Shown here: in pieces, positions 35,315 to 43,234 of the stretch
How the letters are laid out: each line of letters starts with the position of its first letter
Numbering within the stretch: the first letter of the stretch is position 1
Assembly (NCBI RefSeq): GCF_016583645.1
Contig: NZ_NRRL01000030.1
Location: forward strand, 1-46,416
Reading direction: 5' to 3'
Source of the DNA: Rhodovibrio sodomensis
Lineage (GTDB): Bacteria; Pseudomonadota; Alphaproteobacteria; Kiloniellales; Rhodovibrionaceae
DNA length: 46,416 nucleotides
Position numbers and translations under genes: made by a program
Notes under the pieces: generated by a model
The model's database searches: none
What the model saw: only the letters and a program-made list of their open reading frames with translations
Told to the model about the DNA's origin: nothing

Positions 35315-36112
35315 TCAGAGCCAGCCAGACGTCTTGAGGGCCCCTCGGTAGGTCTTCCCAACCGGCACTTCGCTGCCGTCTTCCAGGCGGAGGGCAAGCC
35401 GGTGGTTGCGGCGCAAGACCTCGGCAACGGCCATCCGGGCGACCCAGTGCGAGCGATGCACGCGCAGACCGTCGGCGTCGGCCAGCTCGCGCGCGGCATC
35501 GCTCATCCGGCAGTGTATCAGCGGCTGCCCGCGGTCGGTGTGAACGCGCAGGTAGTGATCCTCCTGTTCCAGCCGGAGGAGTCGGCCGCGGCTCTCCCAC
35601 GGGAGGCGTTCCTGGAAGCGGCCCGTGGGGTCCGGTGCCGCGGCCGGGTGTCGTGGCGGGCCTTGATGAGGCGCCACGCCGGCAGGCGGCGTGGCGCCGC
35701 GCCGCGGGCCGAACAGCAGCGCGACAACCGCGAGCAGTAGTCCTACCTTCCACAGCAGCGATCCAAAGGAGCTACCGCCGTCCGGTAGCGCCAGCCGGTT
35801 GGCAAGCGCGACGATCGCGGTTGCGGGGACCAGCGCCAGCGCGGCGCCGGCAAGCGCCAGGGATGCGCGCGGGGCCGGCAGCCGGTCGGCGACCCGCTGG
35901 GCGAGCGCGCCCAGGAGCAGGTGCATCAGGGCCCAGATCGCCCCGATGACACCCAGCCAATAGACCAAACGTGCCGGCAGGGCGAGCGCAGCATAGGTGC
36001 CGAACGGCCCGGTCAGCGCCAGGACGACCGCAGTCGCCAGAGCGGCTGCTATCGACCGCCCCACGGGCGCGGCCCCGGCGGCTGCAAGTCGTTCACGAAC
36101 CGCGAACGTCAT
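35315..36112 (-). CDS. Membrane-bound LytTR transcriptional regulator
   Basis: A 265-residue protein with four predicted helices in the first 150 residues (for example IAAALATAVVLALTGPFG and LLWKVGLLLAVVALLFG) and a C-terminal LytTR DNA-binding domain (about 170-265): RLLRLEQEDHYLRVHTDRGQ, HCRMSDAARELADADGLRVH, RSHWVARMAVAEV, and the final strands LEDGSEVPVGKTYRGAL. It has no receiver domain, so the sensing part must be the membrane domain; the signal is unknown. ATG 36112 was chosen as it directly precedes the helix region; longer frames add low-complexity sequence. Confidence 0.85.
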   Translation of the reverse strand: MTFAVRERLAAAGAAPVGRSIAAALATAVVLALTGPFGTYAALALPARLVYWLGVIGAIWALMHLLLGALAQRVADRLPAPRASLALAGAALALVPATAIVALANRLALPDGGSSFGSLLWKVGLLLAVVALLFGPRRGATPPAGVAPHQGPPRHPAAAPDPTGRFQERLPWESRGRLLRLEQEDHYLRVHTDRGQPLIHCRMSDAARELADADGLRVHRSHWVARMAVAEVLRRNHRLALRLEDGSEVPVGKTYRGALKTSGWL

Positions 36113-36273
36113 TCGGAAAGCCTCTTGCGCAATCGCAGCTGACGCCGGCGCAGGCGGGCTTTCGCCCGATCCGGTATCCAGGCAGACGGTATCGCCCAAC
36201 GGCGCGGCCGGCAATTCGCCGGGCACGCCGGGCAAGCGCGCCGGAACCGGGCGCAGCGCGAGGACCCCATACG

Positions 36274-36672
36274 ATGACCCTGACACCGCTGATCGCTGCT
36301 CCGCCGGTGATTCAGTTCCACGTCGCCGCTGCCACCGCGGCACTGCTCCTGACCGGGGTGCAACTGGTGGGGCGCAAAGGCGGCCGCGCACACCGTCGCT
36401 GCGGCTACGCCTGGGCGGCTGCGATGCTCGCCGTGGCGGTGAGTGGTCTGTTCATCCACACAATCCGCCTGGTCGGGCCGTTCAGCCCGATCCATCTGCT
36501 GTCGCTCGTGGTGCTGGTCAGCGTACCGCGCGCGATCCTGACCGCGCGGGCCGGCAAGGTCCGGACGCACGCATGGATCGTCGCCAGCTTGATCGCCCTG
36601 GCCCTGGGGGGCGCGGGCGCCTTTACCCTCTGGCCCGGCCGGCTGATGCACGCGGTGCTGCTCGGCGGCTAG
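36274..36672 (+). CDS. DUF2306-like small membrane protein
   Basis: A 132-residue membrane protein with four helices. It begins MTLTPLIAAPPVIQFHVAAA, includes GGRAHRRCGYAWAAAM (the His-x-x-x-Gly-Tyr segment typical of DUF2306), FIHTIRLVGPFSPIHLL and VRTHAWIVASLIAL. Histidines in the helices suggest a haem- or metal-binding possibility, but function is unknown. ATG 36274 has AGGA about 9 bases upstream. It is divergent from the LytTR gene (161 bases between), which could regulate it. Confidence 0.75.
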   Translation: MTLTPLIAAPPVIQFHVAAATAALLLTGVQLVGRKGGRAHRRCGYAWAAAMLAVAVSGLFIHTIRLVGPFSPIHLLSLVVLVSVPRAILTARAGKVRTHAWIVASLIALALGGAGAFTLWPGRLMHAVLLGG

Positions 36673-36677
36673 CGGCC

Positions 36678-37316
36678 CTACCGCTCCGTGAGCGCCAGCC
36701 GGACCGCCAGCCCGCCCAGAAGGGTGCCGCTGACCAGGTTCATCGCGCGCTGCAGGCGGGTGGAGCGCTGGATCCGCCGGGCGCCCAGGCCGACCAGGCT
36801 GGCGACCGTGCCGTTGATCGCGATCCCGCCGAGGTTGAGCAGGCTGCCCAGCACCAGCATCTGCGCCCAGACCGGCCCGCGCGCGGGATCGACGAACTGC
36901 GGCAGGAAGGCCAGCATGAAGATCGTGACCTTGGGGTTCAGGACGTTGACCAGCGTGGCTTCCCAGAACACCCGGACGTGGCCGCGCGCGGGCAGGGCGC
37001 CGTCGCCGGCCGCGGGTTTCGCCAGCAGCAGCTTGACGGCGAGGTAGAGCAGGTAGACCGCGCCCAGCCATTTGATCGCGACGAAGGCGGCCGGGTGCGC
37101 CCGCAGGAGCGCCGCCAGCCCAGCCGCGGCGGCCGCCGTGTGGACGAAACATCCCATGCCGATGCCGAGCGCGCTGGCGTAGCCGGCCCAGCGCCCTTGC
37201 GCGCCGGCGCGGGCGATCGTGTAGGTCATGTCCGCCCCCGGCGTCAGGTTGAGCGCCAGGGTGGCCAGCAGGAACGGCACCAGGCCGGCCCAGCCGGGCA
37301 GGAAGTCGAACGGCAT
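36678..37316 (-). CDS. LysE family translocator (RhtB-like exporter)
   Basis: A 212-residue inner-membrane exporter of the LysE/RhtB family, which exports amino acids or related small molecules. It begins WAGLVPFLLATLALNLTPGADMTY with the conserved PG-D/T segment after helix 1, followed by GYASALGIGMGCFVHTAAAA, FVAIKWLGAVYLLYLAVKLL and VNVLNPKVTIFMLAFLPQFV; all are family signatures. The stop is 6 bases from the convergent DUF2306 gene. The substrate is not predictable. Confidence 0.93.
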   Translation of the reverse strand: MPFDFLPGWAGLVPFLLATLALNLTPGADMTYTIARAGAQGRWAGYASALGIGMGCFVHTAAAAAGLAALLRAHPAAFVAIKWLGAVYLLYLAVKLLLAKPAAGDGALPARGHVRVFWEATLVNVLNPKVTIFMLAFLPQFVDPARGPVWAQMLVLGSLLNLGGIAINGTVASLVGLGARRIQRSTRLQRAMNLVSGTLLGGLAVRLALTER

Positions 37317-37409
37317 GGCGGATCCTCTCGCCGATGAACCGGGATCGGCGCCCTAGCCGAGCGCACGCTGTGTTCACCTGTCAACCGTGCCTGGGGTGGC
37401 GGCGTTGCT

Positions 37410-38738
37410 TCAGGTTATGCTGCCCGCCTCCTCCGGATCCGGGTGGCGGCGTTGTTTGGTGGGTTTGGCGAAGCGGAACTTGAGGCGTTTGCGCACGGCC
37501 GAAAAGTTGCGCAGCAGCTCCTGCTGGTTGGCCGCGCCCATGAACACGTCGGCCAGTTCGTAGGAGTAGGCGTCCTGGTCCTTGAGGTCGGACAGCACCG
37601 TGCCCGGCTTGACCCGCACGTCGATCTGGCAGCCGGGGAAGTCGGCCTCGATCTGCCGGATCGTCTCGGCGTCCGGGACCTGTGTGACGCGGGCGTCGGA
37701 GAAGCGGCGGATGAAGAACTTGGCGGCGCAGTTGGCGTCGCCCTCGCGCCCGGTCCAGTGCGGCGCCCGGCCGAGCGCCAGGTCGGTCATGATCTGGAAG
37801 TGCGGCACGCCGTGGACCTTTTCGAACAGGTCGGCGTGCGACTGCGACAGCCGCGGGTTGATCTCAAGCATGGAGAGCTTCTTGCGCTTGGGATCCCAGA
37901 AGAACTCCATGTTGAAGGTCGCGTTGTCGTAGCCGATGTGGATCATGATCCGCTTGGCCACGGCCTCCATCCAGCGCTGCACCCGACGGGGCAGGCGGGA
38001 GGGGTACTGGTAGCGCTGGAACGACGAGCGGTTGGGCAAGCGGATCGAATCCACCGTGCCGTAGATCTGAACGTCGCCGTCGTGGACGTAGCCCTCGAGC
38101 GTGCACTGCCGGCCGCCGATGATCTCCTCGGCGATGCAGAAGTGCCCGCCCACGGCCGCGACCGCGTCGGGCAGGTCGACCTTCCTGAGCAGGGCGTCGA
38201 ACGGATCGCCCAGCCGGCCGATCTCGCGCCGGATGATCTGGATCGCGTTGTCGAAGTCGGCGTCCGAGCCGATCCGGAAGCCGAGCTGGCTGGCGAAGCC
38301 CTTCACCGGCTTGATCCAGAACGGGTAGTCCAGGGTCAGCTGGCTTTTGGGATCTTCGTGGAACGGGTCGACCGCGCAGAATTGCGGGATGTAGTCCGGG
38401 ATCGCCTCGCGCTGGACCAGGCGCGACCAGTACTTGTGCTCGCACTTCAGCACGCTTTCCAGGCTCGCGCCGTGCAACTCGAAGCGCTGGCAGATCTGCG
38501 GCACCAGGGAGGTGGTGGGGAAGTCCCACCAGCCGATCACGCCGTCGACCGGCTGGTTACTGCCGCGCAGCCGCTGGCTCGCGGTCTGCAGCAGGGCGTC
38601 GAAGTCGATCGTGTCCTGGCCCTTGACCTCGTCGTAGGCCATCAAGGCGTGCACCTGCAGCCCTTCCGGTACGTCGATCCGCTGCAGCTTGGTGCCGTTG
38701 AACGCGTCCAGGCCAACGACGTGGATATGCTTGCTCAT
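37410..38738 (-). CDS. ATP-grasp domain protein beside the PYP gene
   Basis: A 442-residue ATP-grasp enzyme that should join a carboxylate and a nucleophile with ATP. Visible motifs are FWIKPVKGFASQLGFRIGSD (nucleotide-binding lysine and Gly-rich loop, about 145-165), CIAEEIIGGRQCTLEGYVHD (about 197-216) and MLEINPRLSQSH (about 300), with the Mg-binding Glu and Asn. Its N-terminus reads KHIHVVGLDAFNGTKLQRI. I do not recognise the exact subfamily. It is the last gene of the minus-strand series pcl-PAS-pyp-DUF3365, but a 407-base gap separates it, so co-transcription is uncertain. Confidence 0.8.
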   Translation of the reverse strand: MSKHIHVVGLDAFNGTKLQRIDVPEGLQVHALMAYDEVKGQDTIDFDALLQTASQRLRGSNQPVDGVIGWWDFPTTSLVPQICQRFELHGASLESVLKCEHKYWSRLVQREAIPDYIPQFCAVDPFHEDPKSQLTLDYPFWIKPVKGFASQLGFRIGSDADFDNAIQIIRREIGRLGDPFDALLRKVDLPDAVAAVGGHFCIAEEIIGGRQCTLEGYVHDGDVQIYGTVDSIRLPNRSSFQRYQYPSRLPRRVQRWMEAVAKRIMIHIGYDNATFNMEFFWDPKRKKLSMLEINPRLSQSHADLFEKVHGVPHFQIMTDLALGRAPHWTGREGDANCAAKFFIRRFSDARVTQVPDAETIRQIEADFPGCQIDVRVKPGTVLSDLKDQDAYSYELADVFMGAANQQELLRNFSAVRKRLKFRFAKPTKQRRHPDPEEAGSIT

Positions 38739-39145
38739 GGGGGCCGCGGCTTCCCTTCGACACGGTGAACGGTGCCGCGAACGGTTGCCGGGCCGGCGCC
38801 GCCGGGTCAACCGCACCGGCGTGGCGGCGCCCGCGCCCGGGATCGGCGTGGCTGGGGTAGAACGGGCGTCGGGACGGGGTCGGTTTTCCTTCGAAAGCAG
38901 CGTTTTGCACAGCTTGCCGGCCGCCCGCGCGGGATCGGTCGACGTGGACACCTTCGGTGTCCGACGCCGCAAAAAAGCCTGGTTCAACGTGTTTGAACCG
39001 CTGGCCACGCAAGGGAGCGGCCGCGGGCCGGGGTGCCGACGCGCGCCGCGGCGCCGGCACTGCTCAATCCAAAGAAATCTATCCAAATGGGCGCGGACCC
39101 AGCGTTGCCCCATATCGGCGGGGCGGTCGTCTCCGTCGGGATCCG
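38739..39145. other. Non-coding gap before the ATP-grasp gene
   Basis: No gene with a convincing family match or start was found on either strand of this 407-base stretch. It holds one small perfect hairpin, GGACACC-TTC-GGTGTCC (38946-38962), next to AAAAAA (38970-38976 region), which on the minus strand puts T residues before the hairpin, so it is not a terminator. The promoter of the ATP-grasp gene probably lies here. Confidence 0.5.
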
Positions 39146-39772
39146 CTACTTGCCCGGCAGCGGCTTGACGAACGTGAAGGCGCCGCGCAAGTCGCCCGGC
39201 TCGAAGCCGGTGGCGGCGTCGGCGGGGTATTGCGCGTCGATCGCCTGCCTGACGTTCTCCTTCACCGCGCTGCCGTGACAGGCGAGACAGACCTGCTGGG
39301 TCGGAATCGCCTTCATGTAGTGCAGGTAGCGCCGGCCGCCGTGCTGGATCACCGCGGCGCTTTCCATCGTCTCGAGGCTTTCGCCCGCGGCATGGCGCTG
39401 CTTGAAGTCCATCAGCACCGCGCGTTCGCGCACGCTCGGGCTGTTGCGCGGGTTGCGGACCCGAAGCGCGGTCCGGCCGACCGCCCAGCCGCGCGTTTCC
39501 GATAAGTTGCCGGCGATCGACGGCGCGGCCTCGCGGCAGACGCCGATCGCGTGCGCCGGGCCGCCTTCCCGGATCGCTGCCTGCAGTTCGCCTTTCAGGT
39601 TGGCGGAGAACGACCTCACCAGGCCGCGGGCTTCCTGAATCGCAGCCTCCGGCACTTGGCCGGTTGCGGCCTGCGCCGGGTCCGCCCGGGCGTCGCCGGG
39701 ACCGGTCGCCAGCCCCAGGCCGGCCGCGATCGCCAGGGCCGCCGTCGTCGTGCGCAAAAGACGCGTCGTCAT
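39146..39772 (-). CDS. DUF3365 (Tll0287-like) c-type haem protein
   Basis: A 208-residue exported protein with a signal peptide (about 1-32, ending GDARA|DP) and one haem c attachment site C162-L-A-C165-H166. The DUF3365 signature is seen in LRNPRNSPSVRERAVLMDF-like segment (RVRNPRNSPSVRERA) and QYPADAATGFEPGDLRGAF near the end. The cyanobacterial relative Tll0287 has a PAS-like fold with a haem and is considered a redox sensor. ATG 39772 is preceded by GGGAGG at a 5-base spacing. It lies 177 bases downstream of pyp, so a light/redox partnership is possible (inference). Confidence 0.85.
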   Translation of the reverse strand: MTTRLLRTTTAALAIAAGLGLATGPGDARADPAQAATGQVPEAAIQEARGLVRSFSANLKGELQAAIREGGPAHAIGVCREAAPSIAGNLSETRGWAVGRTALRVRNPRNSPSVRERAVLMDFKQRHAAGESLETMESAAVIQHGGRRYLHYMKAIPTQQVCLACHGSAVKENVRQAIDAQYPADAATGFEPGDLRGAFTFVKPLPGK

Positions 39773-39819
39773 AGAACCCTCCCAAGGGGTGTGCATGGGG
39801 CGAGATTCGCTGCCCTAAC

Positions 39820-39839
39820 ATTCGCACGAACGAATATAT
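39820..39839 (-). promoter_or_regulatory. Inverted repeat upstream of the DUF3365 gene
   Basis: ATTCG-N6-CGAAT (39820-39835) lies 48 bases before the start codon and overlaps TATATT (39838-39833 on the minus strand), a possible -10 element. No good -35 is seen at the normal distance, so this may be an operator for an alternative promoter type. Tentative. Confidence 0.35.
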
Positions 39840-39949
39840 CAGGCAAAGCGGCCTGGCGACGCGGCGATTCGCCACGGGGCGTCGCCCACGTCCGACGCGA
39901 GATGGGCTGGGCGCGCGGCGGGCTGGGCGGGAGACGGGCGGTCGCGGCG

Positions 39950-40327
39950 CTACAGCCGTTTGATCGCCACCCAGTATTCGCCCGGCGTGTTGGAGGTCAG
40001 CATGCGCACCCGGATGTGTTCGGCCCGCGGGTCCATGTCGGTCTCGAACTCGAAGTCGAGCGCGAGGCCGCCGGCCTTGATCCCCTCCTCGAACCGGCCG
40101 CGGAAGAAGGGGTTGTCCATGCAGGGCGCGATTTCGGTGAAGAAGTTGTGATTGATCTGTTGGGCGAAGTCGACTTCTGCAATCTCCCCTTCGATCCGGT
40201 TGTAGCCGACGATACGGCCGTCGCCGTCCAACTTGAGGACGCCGAACGGCAGCGCATCCAGCTCCGCCTGGCTCATCGCGTCCAGCCGGCTTGCGAGGTT
40301 GGGGTCGCCGAAGTCGATTTCGGTCAT
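39950..40327 (-). CDS. pyp: Photoactive yellow protein (PYP)
   Basis: A 125-residue blue-light receptor with a PAS fold; it binds p-coumaric acid as a thioester on a cysteine. It aligns without gaps to Halorhodospira halophila PYP (also 125 residues) as I recall that sequence: chromophore cysteine C69 in IAPCMDNP, Y42 and E46 in YNRIEGEI, N43, F62-F63, P68, Y118-W119 and the ending VAIKRL. Differences at tuning positions are T50 to Ala, R52 to Val, Y94 to Phe and M100 to Pro. It is flanked by a stand-alone PAS protein and a haem DUF3365 gene, and the chromophore-activating ligase is two genes upstream. No tyrosine ammonia-lyase gene is in the window. Confidence 0.96.
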   Translation of the reverse strand: MTEIDFGDPNLASRLDAMSQAELDALPFGVLKLDGDGRIVGYNRIEGEIAEVDFAQQINHNFFTEIAPCMDNPFFRGRFEEGIKAGGLALDFEFETDMDPRAEHIRVRMLTSNTPGEYWVAIKRL

Positions 40328-40430
40328 GTCGGGTGCCCTGTCTTTCAGCCAATCAAAGTAAACTGCGCCGGTCCCCCGCCGGCGGCTCCCGCGCTGTAGC
40401 GGTCCGGCGGCGCCGCGGCAATAAACCAGG

Positions 40431-40964
40431 TTACAGGCCTTCCCGGGTGATCAGCCGCGTGTAGATGGCTTCCCCGAACACCATGGTCACCATTTCGCCG
40501 TCCTCGGACAACGGCAGAAGCAGGCGTTCGAACGCGCCGGCCGGATCGCCGTCGTTGAAGTCGTACCGGATGAATTCCCGGATCGGACGGGTCTGCGTGG
40601 CGACCGCCTGGTACGGTTTAAAGAATGCGCCGGCGCTGATGTCGATCGTCTTGCCCGTAAAGCGTCCGCCCAATTGGTGTTCCAGCTGCTCGCCGACCAG
40701 CTGGAAATGAAAACGCAGCGGTTCGCGCAGCACGTCCGCCAGGATCAGCCGCGGCAGATGATGGCTGCCCAGCGCCATCGGATCGATATCGGCGCGCCGC
40801 GGCATCGCCGCGTCGCCGCGCCGGGCCAGCCAATAGTCGGCCAGCTCCCGCAGGGCGTCGGCCCGCAGTTTCCCGAAGGTCTTATCGACGGCGGCTTGGT
40901 CCAAGGAGGGGCTCTGTCGTTGCTGAGCACGGCTGCCGCGCGGCAGTGGACGTTCGAAGTCCAA
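40431..40964 (-). CDS. Stand-alone PAS domain protein (PAS_5 / DUF1457 type)
   Basis: A 177-residue protein matching the PAS_5 family, common in Rhodospirillales and without an attached output domain. The family pattern is seen as LRELADYWLARRGDAAMPRR then DIDPMALGSHHLPRLILADV, RFHFQLVGEQLEHQLGGRFTG, and PFER-like end (AFERLLLPLSEDGEMVTMVF). The start is uncertain: TTG 40964 with GGAAG 4 bases upstream is used; a second TTG lies about 20 codons downstream. It is 103 bases upstream of pyp and 101 downstream of pcl on the same strand, forming part of the sensor cluster. Ligand unknown. Confidence 0.78.
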   Translation of the reverse strand: MDFERPLPRGSRAQQRQSPSLDQAAVDKTFGKLRADALRELADYWLARRGDAAMPRRADIDPMALGSHHLPRLILADVLREPLRFHFQLVGEQLEHQLGGRFTGKTIDISAGAFFKPYQAVATQTRPIREFIRYDFNDGDPAGAFERLLLPLSEDGEMVTMVFGEAIYTRLITREGL

Positions 40965-41065
40965 TAAGCTTCCGATCCAAAACTACCATACGATGGCGGC
41001 GGGGTGAGAGGGTGCGCAAAACCCGGGCGCACCGAAAAATCGAGCCCGGGGTCCGTGACGCTGCG

Positions 41066-42283
41066 TCAATCGGTCCCGGGCAGCCAGTCGGTTTCCTTGC
41101 CCAGCGCGTCGCGCGGCACCGAGGCGGCCAGGGTATAGGTGGTCGGCCGCTCGGCCGGCGCCAGCGCGGTCTCGGCCCAGGCGCGCACATCCTGCTTGAC
41201 GGCCGCCCAGTCCGTGTCGGTTTCCGGTACCAACAGCGCCTTCAGTCGGCGGCCGCTGGGGCGCACGCGGGCCTCGCGCACGCCCGGCCGGCTCGCCAGC
41301 TTGCGGGCGACCGCGTCGGGGTGGACCGTGACGCCGGCGATCATCACCGCGTCGTCCACCCGGCCCGTGGGTATCAGATGCCGCGGCCCTTCCCAGCGCA
41401 GGTGATCGGGCGCGTCGATGTGCGCGCCGTCGGCCGCGCGGACCAGCGTGTGGGTGTCGTCCGCCACCGCGTCGCCCGGGTTCCAGGTATCGAGCAGCTG
41501 GAACGGCTTGTCCGGCTCGTCGCGCAGGCCGATCCCGGCGGTCTCGCTGGAGCCGTAGATCTCGACGATCCGCGCGAACCCGGTCTCCGCCACCAGCGCG
41601 CGGGCGGTCCCGGCGTCCAGCGGGGCGGCGGAGGAGGTGCCGGCCACGCCCTTGGGCACGTCGGCGAGCGCCCGGGACAGATAGCGCCAGACCTCCGGCA
41701 CCGCGACCACTAGGTCGCGCGGCGCGAGGTGCCGGGCGAGGCCGTCGGCGCCCTCCGCGCTCAGATCGAGCACCGGCACCGTCAGCGCGCGCGGCAGCAG
41801 CACCGTGAAGATGAAGCCGTAGATGTGATGGGCCGGCACCAGGGAAATGATCCGCCGGCGCCCGGGGAGATGGCCGGCCAGCACCCGAGCCTCCGCCCAG
41901 AGGTGCGCGGCCGCGTGGACCACGCGCTTGGGCTCGCCCTGGCTGCCGGAGGAGTAGAAGACGAAACGCTCCGGACCCAGCGCCCAACTTTCCGCCGCGA
42001 GGTCGAGCCAGCTGCCGAGCTCGCGCCGGGCGAGCAGCAGGTCCTCGCGGCCGAGCCGGCGCAGCTCGAACAGGTCGGCGACCCGTTCGGCCAGCTGCAG
42101 GCGCGACAGCGAGTCCGCGCCCAGGTCGGCCTCGTCGAGCCGCCGCGCCCGGTTCAGCGCGTGCAGCGGCGGCGCGCCGCCGGTGAAATAGCCGGGGGCG
42201 TGAGCCAGCGTGCTCGCCAGCACGCGCCAGGCGTCGGTTGCGTCGAGCGGCGGACAGGGCGGCAGCGACGGGGCGTCGGACAT
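41066..42283 (-). CDS. pcl: 4-coumarate--CoA ligase, PYP-activation type, with carrier-like N-domain
   Basis: A 405-residue acyl-adenylating enzyme of the short family that activates p-coumarate for attachment to PYP. The ATP P-loop FYSSGSQGEPKR is at 109-120; adenylation motif YGSSETAG (about 240), hinge GRVDDAVMIAGV (about 305) and C-terminal catalytic lysine in DALGKETDW are present. Residues about 15-95 look like an acyl-carrier fold: LGADSLSRLQL places Ser58 in a DSL motif, followed by AERVADLFEL and DLLLARRELGSWLDL. ATG 42283 was chosen over TTG 42292. It starts 34 bases after purC on the same strand. The p-coumaroyl donor may be CoA or the carrier itself (inference). Confidence 0.88.
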   Translation of the reverse strand: MSDAPSLPPCPPLDATDAWRVLASTLAHAPGYFTGGAPPLHALNRARRLDEADLGADSLSRLQLAERVADLFELRRLGREDLLLARRELGSWLDLAAESWALGPERFVFYSSGSQGEPKRVVHAAAHLWAEARVLAGHLPGRRRIISLVPAHHIYGFIFTVLLPRALTVPVLDLSAEGADGLARHLAPRDLVVAVPEVWRYLSRALADVPKGVAGTSSAAPLDAGTARALVAETGFARIVEIYGSSETAGIGLRDEPDKPFQLLDTWNPGDAVADDTHTLVRAADGAHIDAPDHLRWEGPRHLIPTGRVDDAVMIAGVTVHPDAVARKLASRPGVREARVRPSGRRLKALLVPETDTDWAAVKQDVRAWAETALAPAERPTTYTLAASVPRDALGKETDWLPGTD

Positions 42284-42317
42284 GGTCCCCAAGGGAGATG
42301 GGCAGACGAACCTGTCG

Positions 42318-43079
42318 CTATTGAACGGTCTTTGGCCCCTTGAGGTCCAGGGGGCCGGCCTCGGGCAGCACGCCCAGGCGCCGCGCGACCTCCTGGTAGG
42401 CCTCCTCGACCCCGCCCAGGTCGCGCCGGAAGCGGTCCTTGTCCATCCGCTCGCCGCTTTCGACGTCCCACAGGCGGCAGGAATCCGGGCTGATCTCGTC
42501 GGCCAGCACCAGGCGCATCTCCTCGTCCTCCCACAGCCGGCCGAATTCCAGCTTGAAGTCGACCAGGCTCAACCCGCAGCCGACGAACAGGCCCTGCAGG
42601 AAGTCGTTCACCCGAAGCGCCATCTGCATGATCTCGTCCAGGTCCTGGGTCGCCGCCCAGCCCATCGCGGTGATGTGCTCTTCGGTGACCAGCGGATCGT
42701 CCAGCGCGTCGGACTTGTAGTAATACTCGATGATCGAGCGGGGCAGCCGGCCGCCCTCGTCCAGGCCGAAGCGCTTGGCGAACGAGCCGGCGGCGACGTT
42801 GCGCACCACCACCTCGATCGGCAGGATCTCGACCTCCCGGACCAGCTGTTCGCGCATGTTCAGCCGGCGCATGAAGTGGGTGGGCACGCCGATGTCGTTC
42901 AACCGGCTCATGATGAACTCGCTGATCCGGTTGTTCAGCACGCCCTTGCCGGTGATCGTGCCCGTCTTCTTGTTGTTGAAGGCGGTCGCGTCGTCCTTGA
43001 AGTACTGCACCAGGGTGCCGGGCTCGGGACCCTCGAACAGGACCTTGCCCTTGCCTTCGTAAATCCGTCTGCGTCGCAT
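42318..43079 (-). CDS. purC: Phosphoribosylaminoimidazole-succinocarboxamide synthase
   Basis: A 253-residue SAICAR synthetase, seventh-to-eighth step of purine synthesis: CAIR plus aspartate plus ATP gives SAICAR. Features include [16 protein letters not shown] at the N-terminus, [29 protein letters not shown] and [12 protein letters not shown], which hold ATP- and Mg-binding residues. The length is that of bacterial PurC. ATG 43079 begins the family-like sequence; upstream frame adds non-conserved residues. Normally purS, purQ and purL follow in alphaproteobacteria; here pcl follows after 34 bases. Confidence 0.97.
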   Translation of the reverse strand: MRRRRIYEGKGKVLFEGPEPGTLVQYFKDDATAFNNKKTGTITGKGVLNNRISEFIMSRLNDIGVPTHFMRRLNMREQLVREVEILPIEVVVRNVAAGSFAKRFGLDEGGRLPRSIIEYYYKSDALDDPLVTEEHITAMGWAATQDLDEIMQMALRVNDFLQGLFVGCGLSLVDFKLEFGRLWEDEEMRLVLADEISPDSCRLWDVESGERMDKDRFRRDLGGVEEAYQEVARRLGVLPEAGPLDLKGPKTVQ

Positions 43080-43234
43080 GGGTGTGTTGCTCGCCTTCGC
43101 GCGGGGGTGCGCCGTCCAGCCCACGGCTCCGGGCGTGCACGGACCGGCGGTCTATACCAACTCCACCCCCAGGATACAAACGCGCTGGGGATGCGGGGCC
43201 GGGGGCAGCGCGCGGGATCGCAACGTCGCCTCGG

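Noticed and set aside
38946..38962. A terminator hairpin GGACACC-TTC-GGTGTCC
   Set aside because: No T run follows on either strand in the direction of a gene; the A run on the plus strand lies on the wrong side for minus-strand termination.
37410..40352. One 980-residue minus-strand reading frame spanning the ATP-grasp gene and beyond
   Set aside because: Only the part from 38738 down has ATP-grasp motifs. The remainder overlaps the DUF3365 and PYP genes in another frame and reads as low-complexity Arg/Pro sequence.
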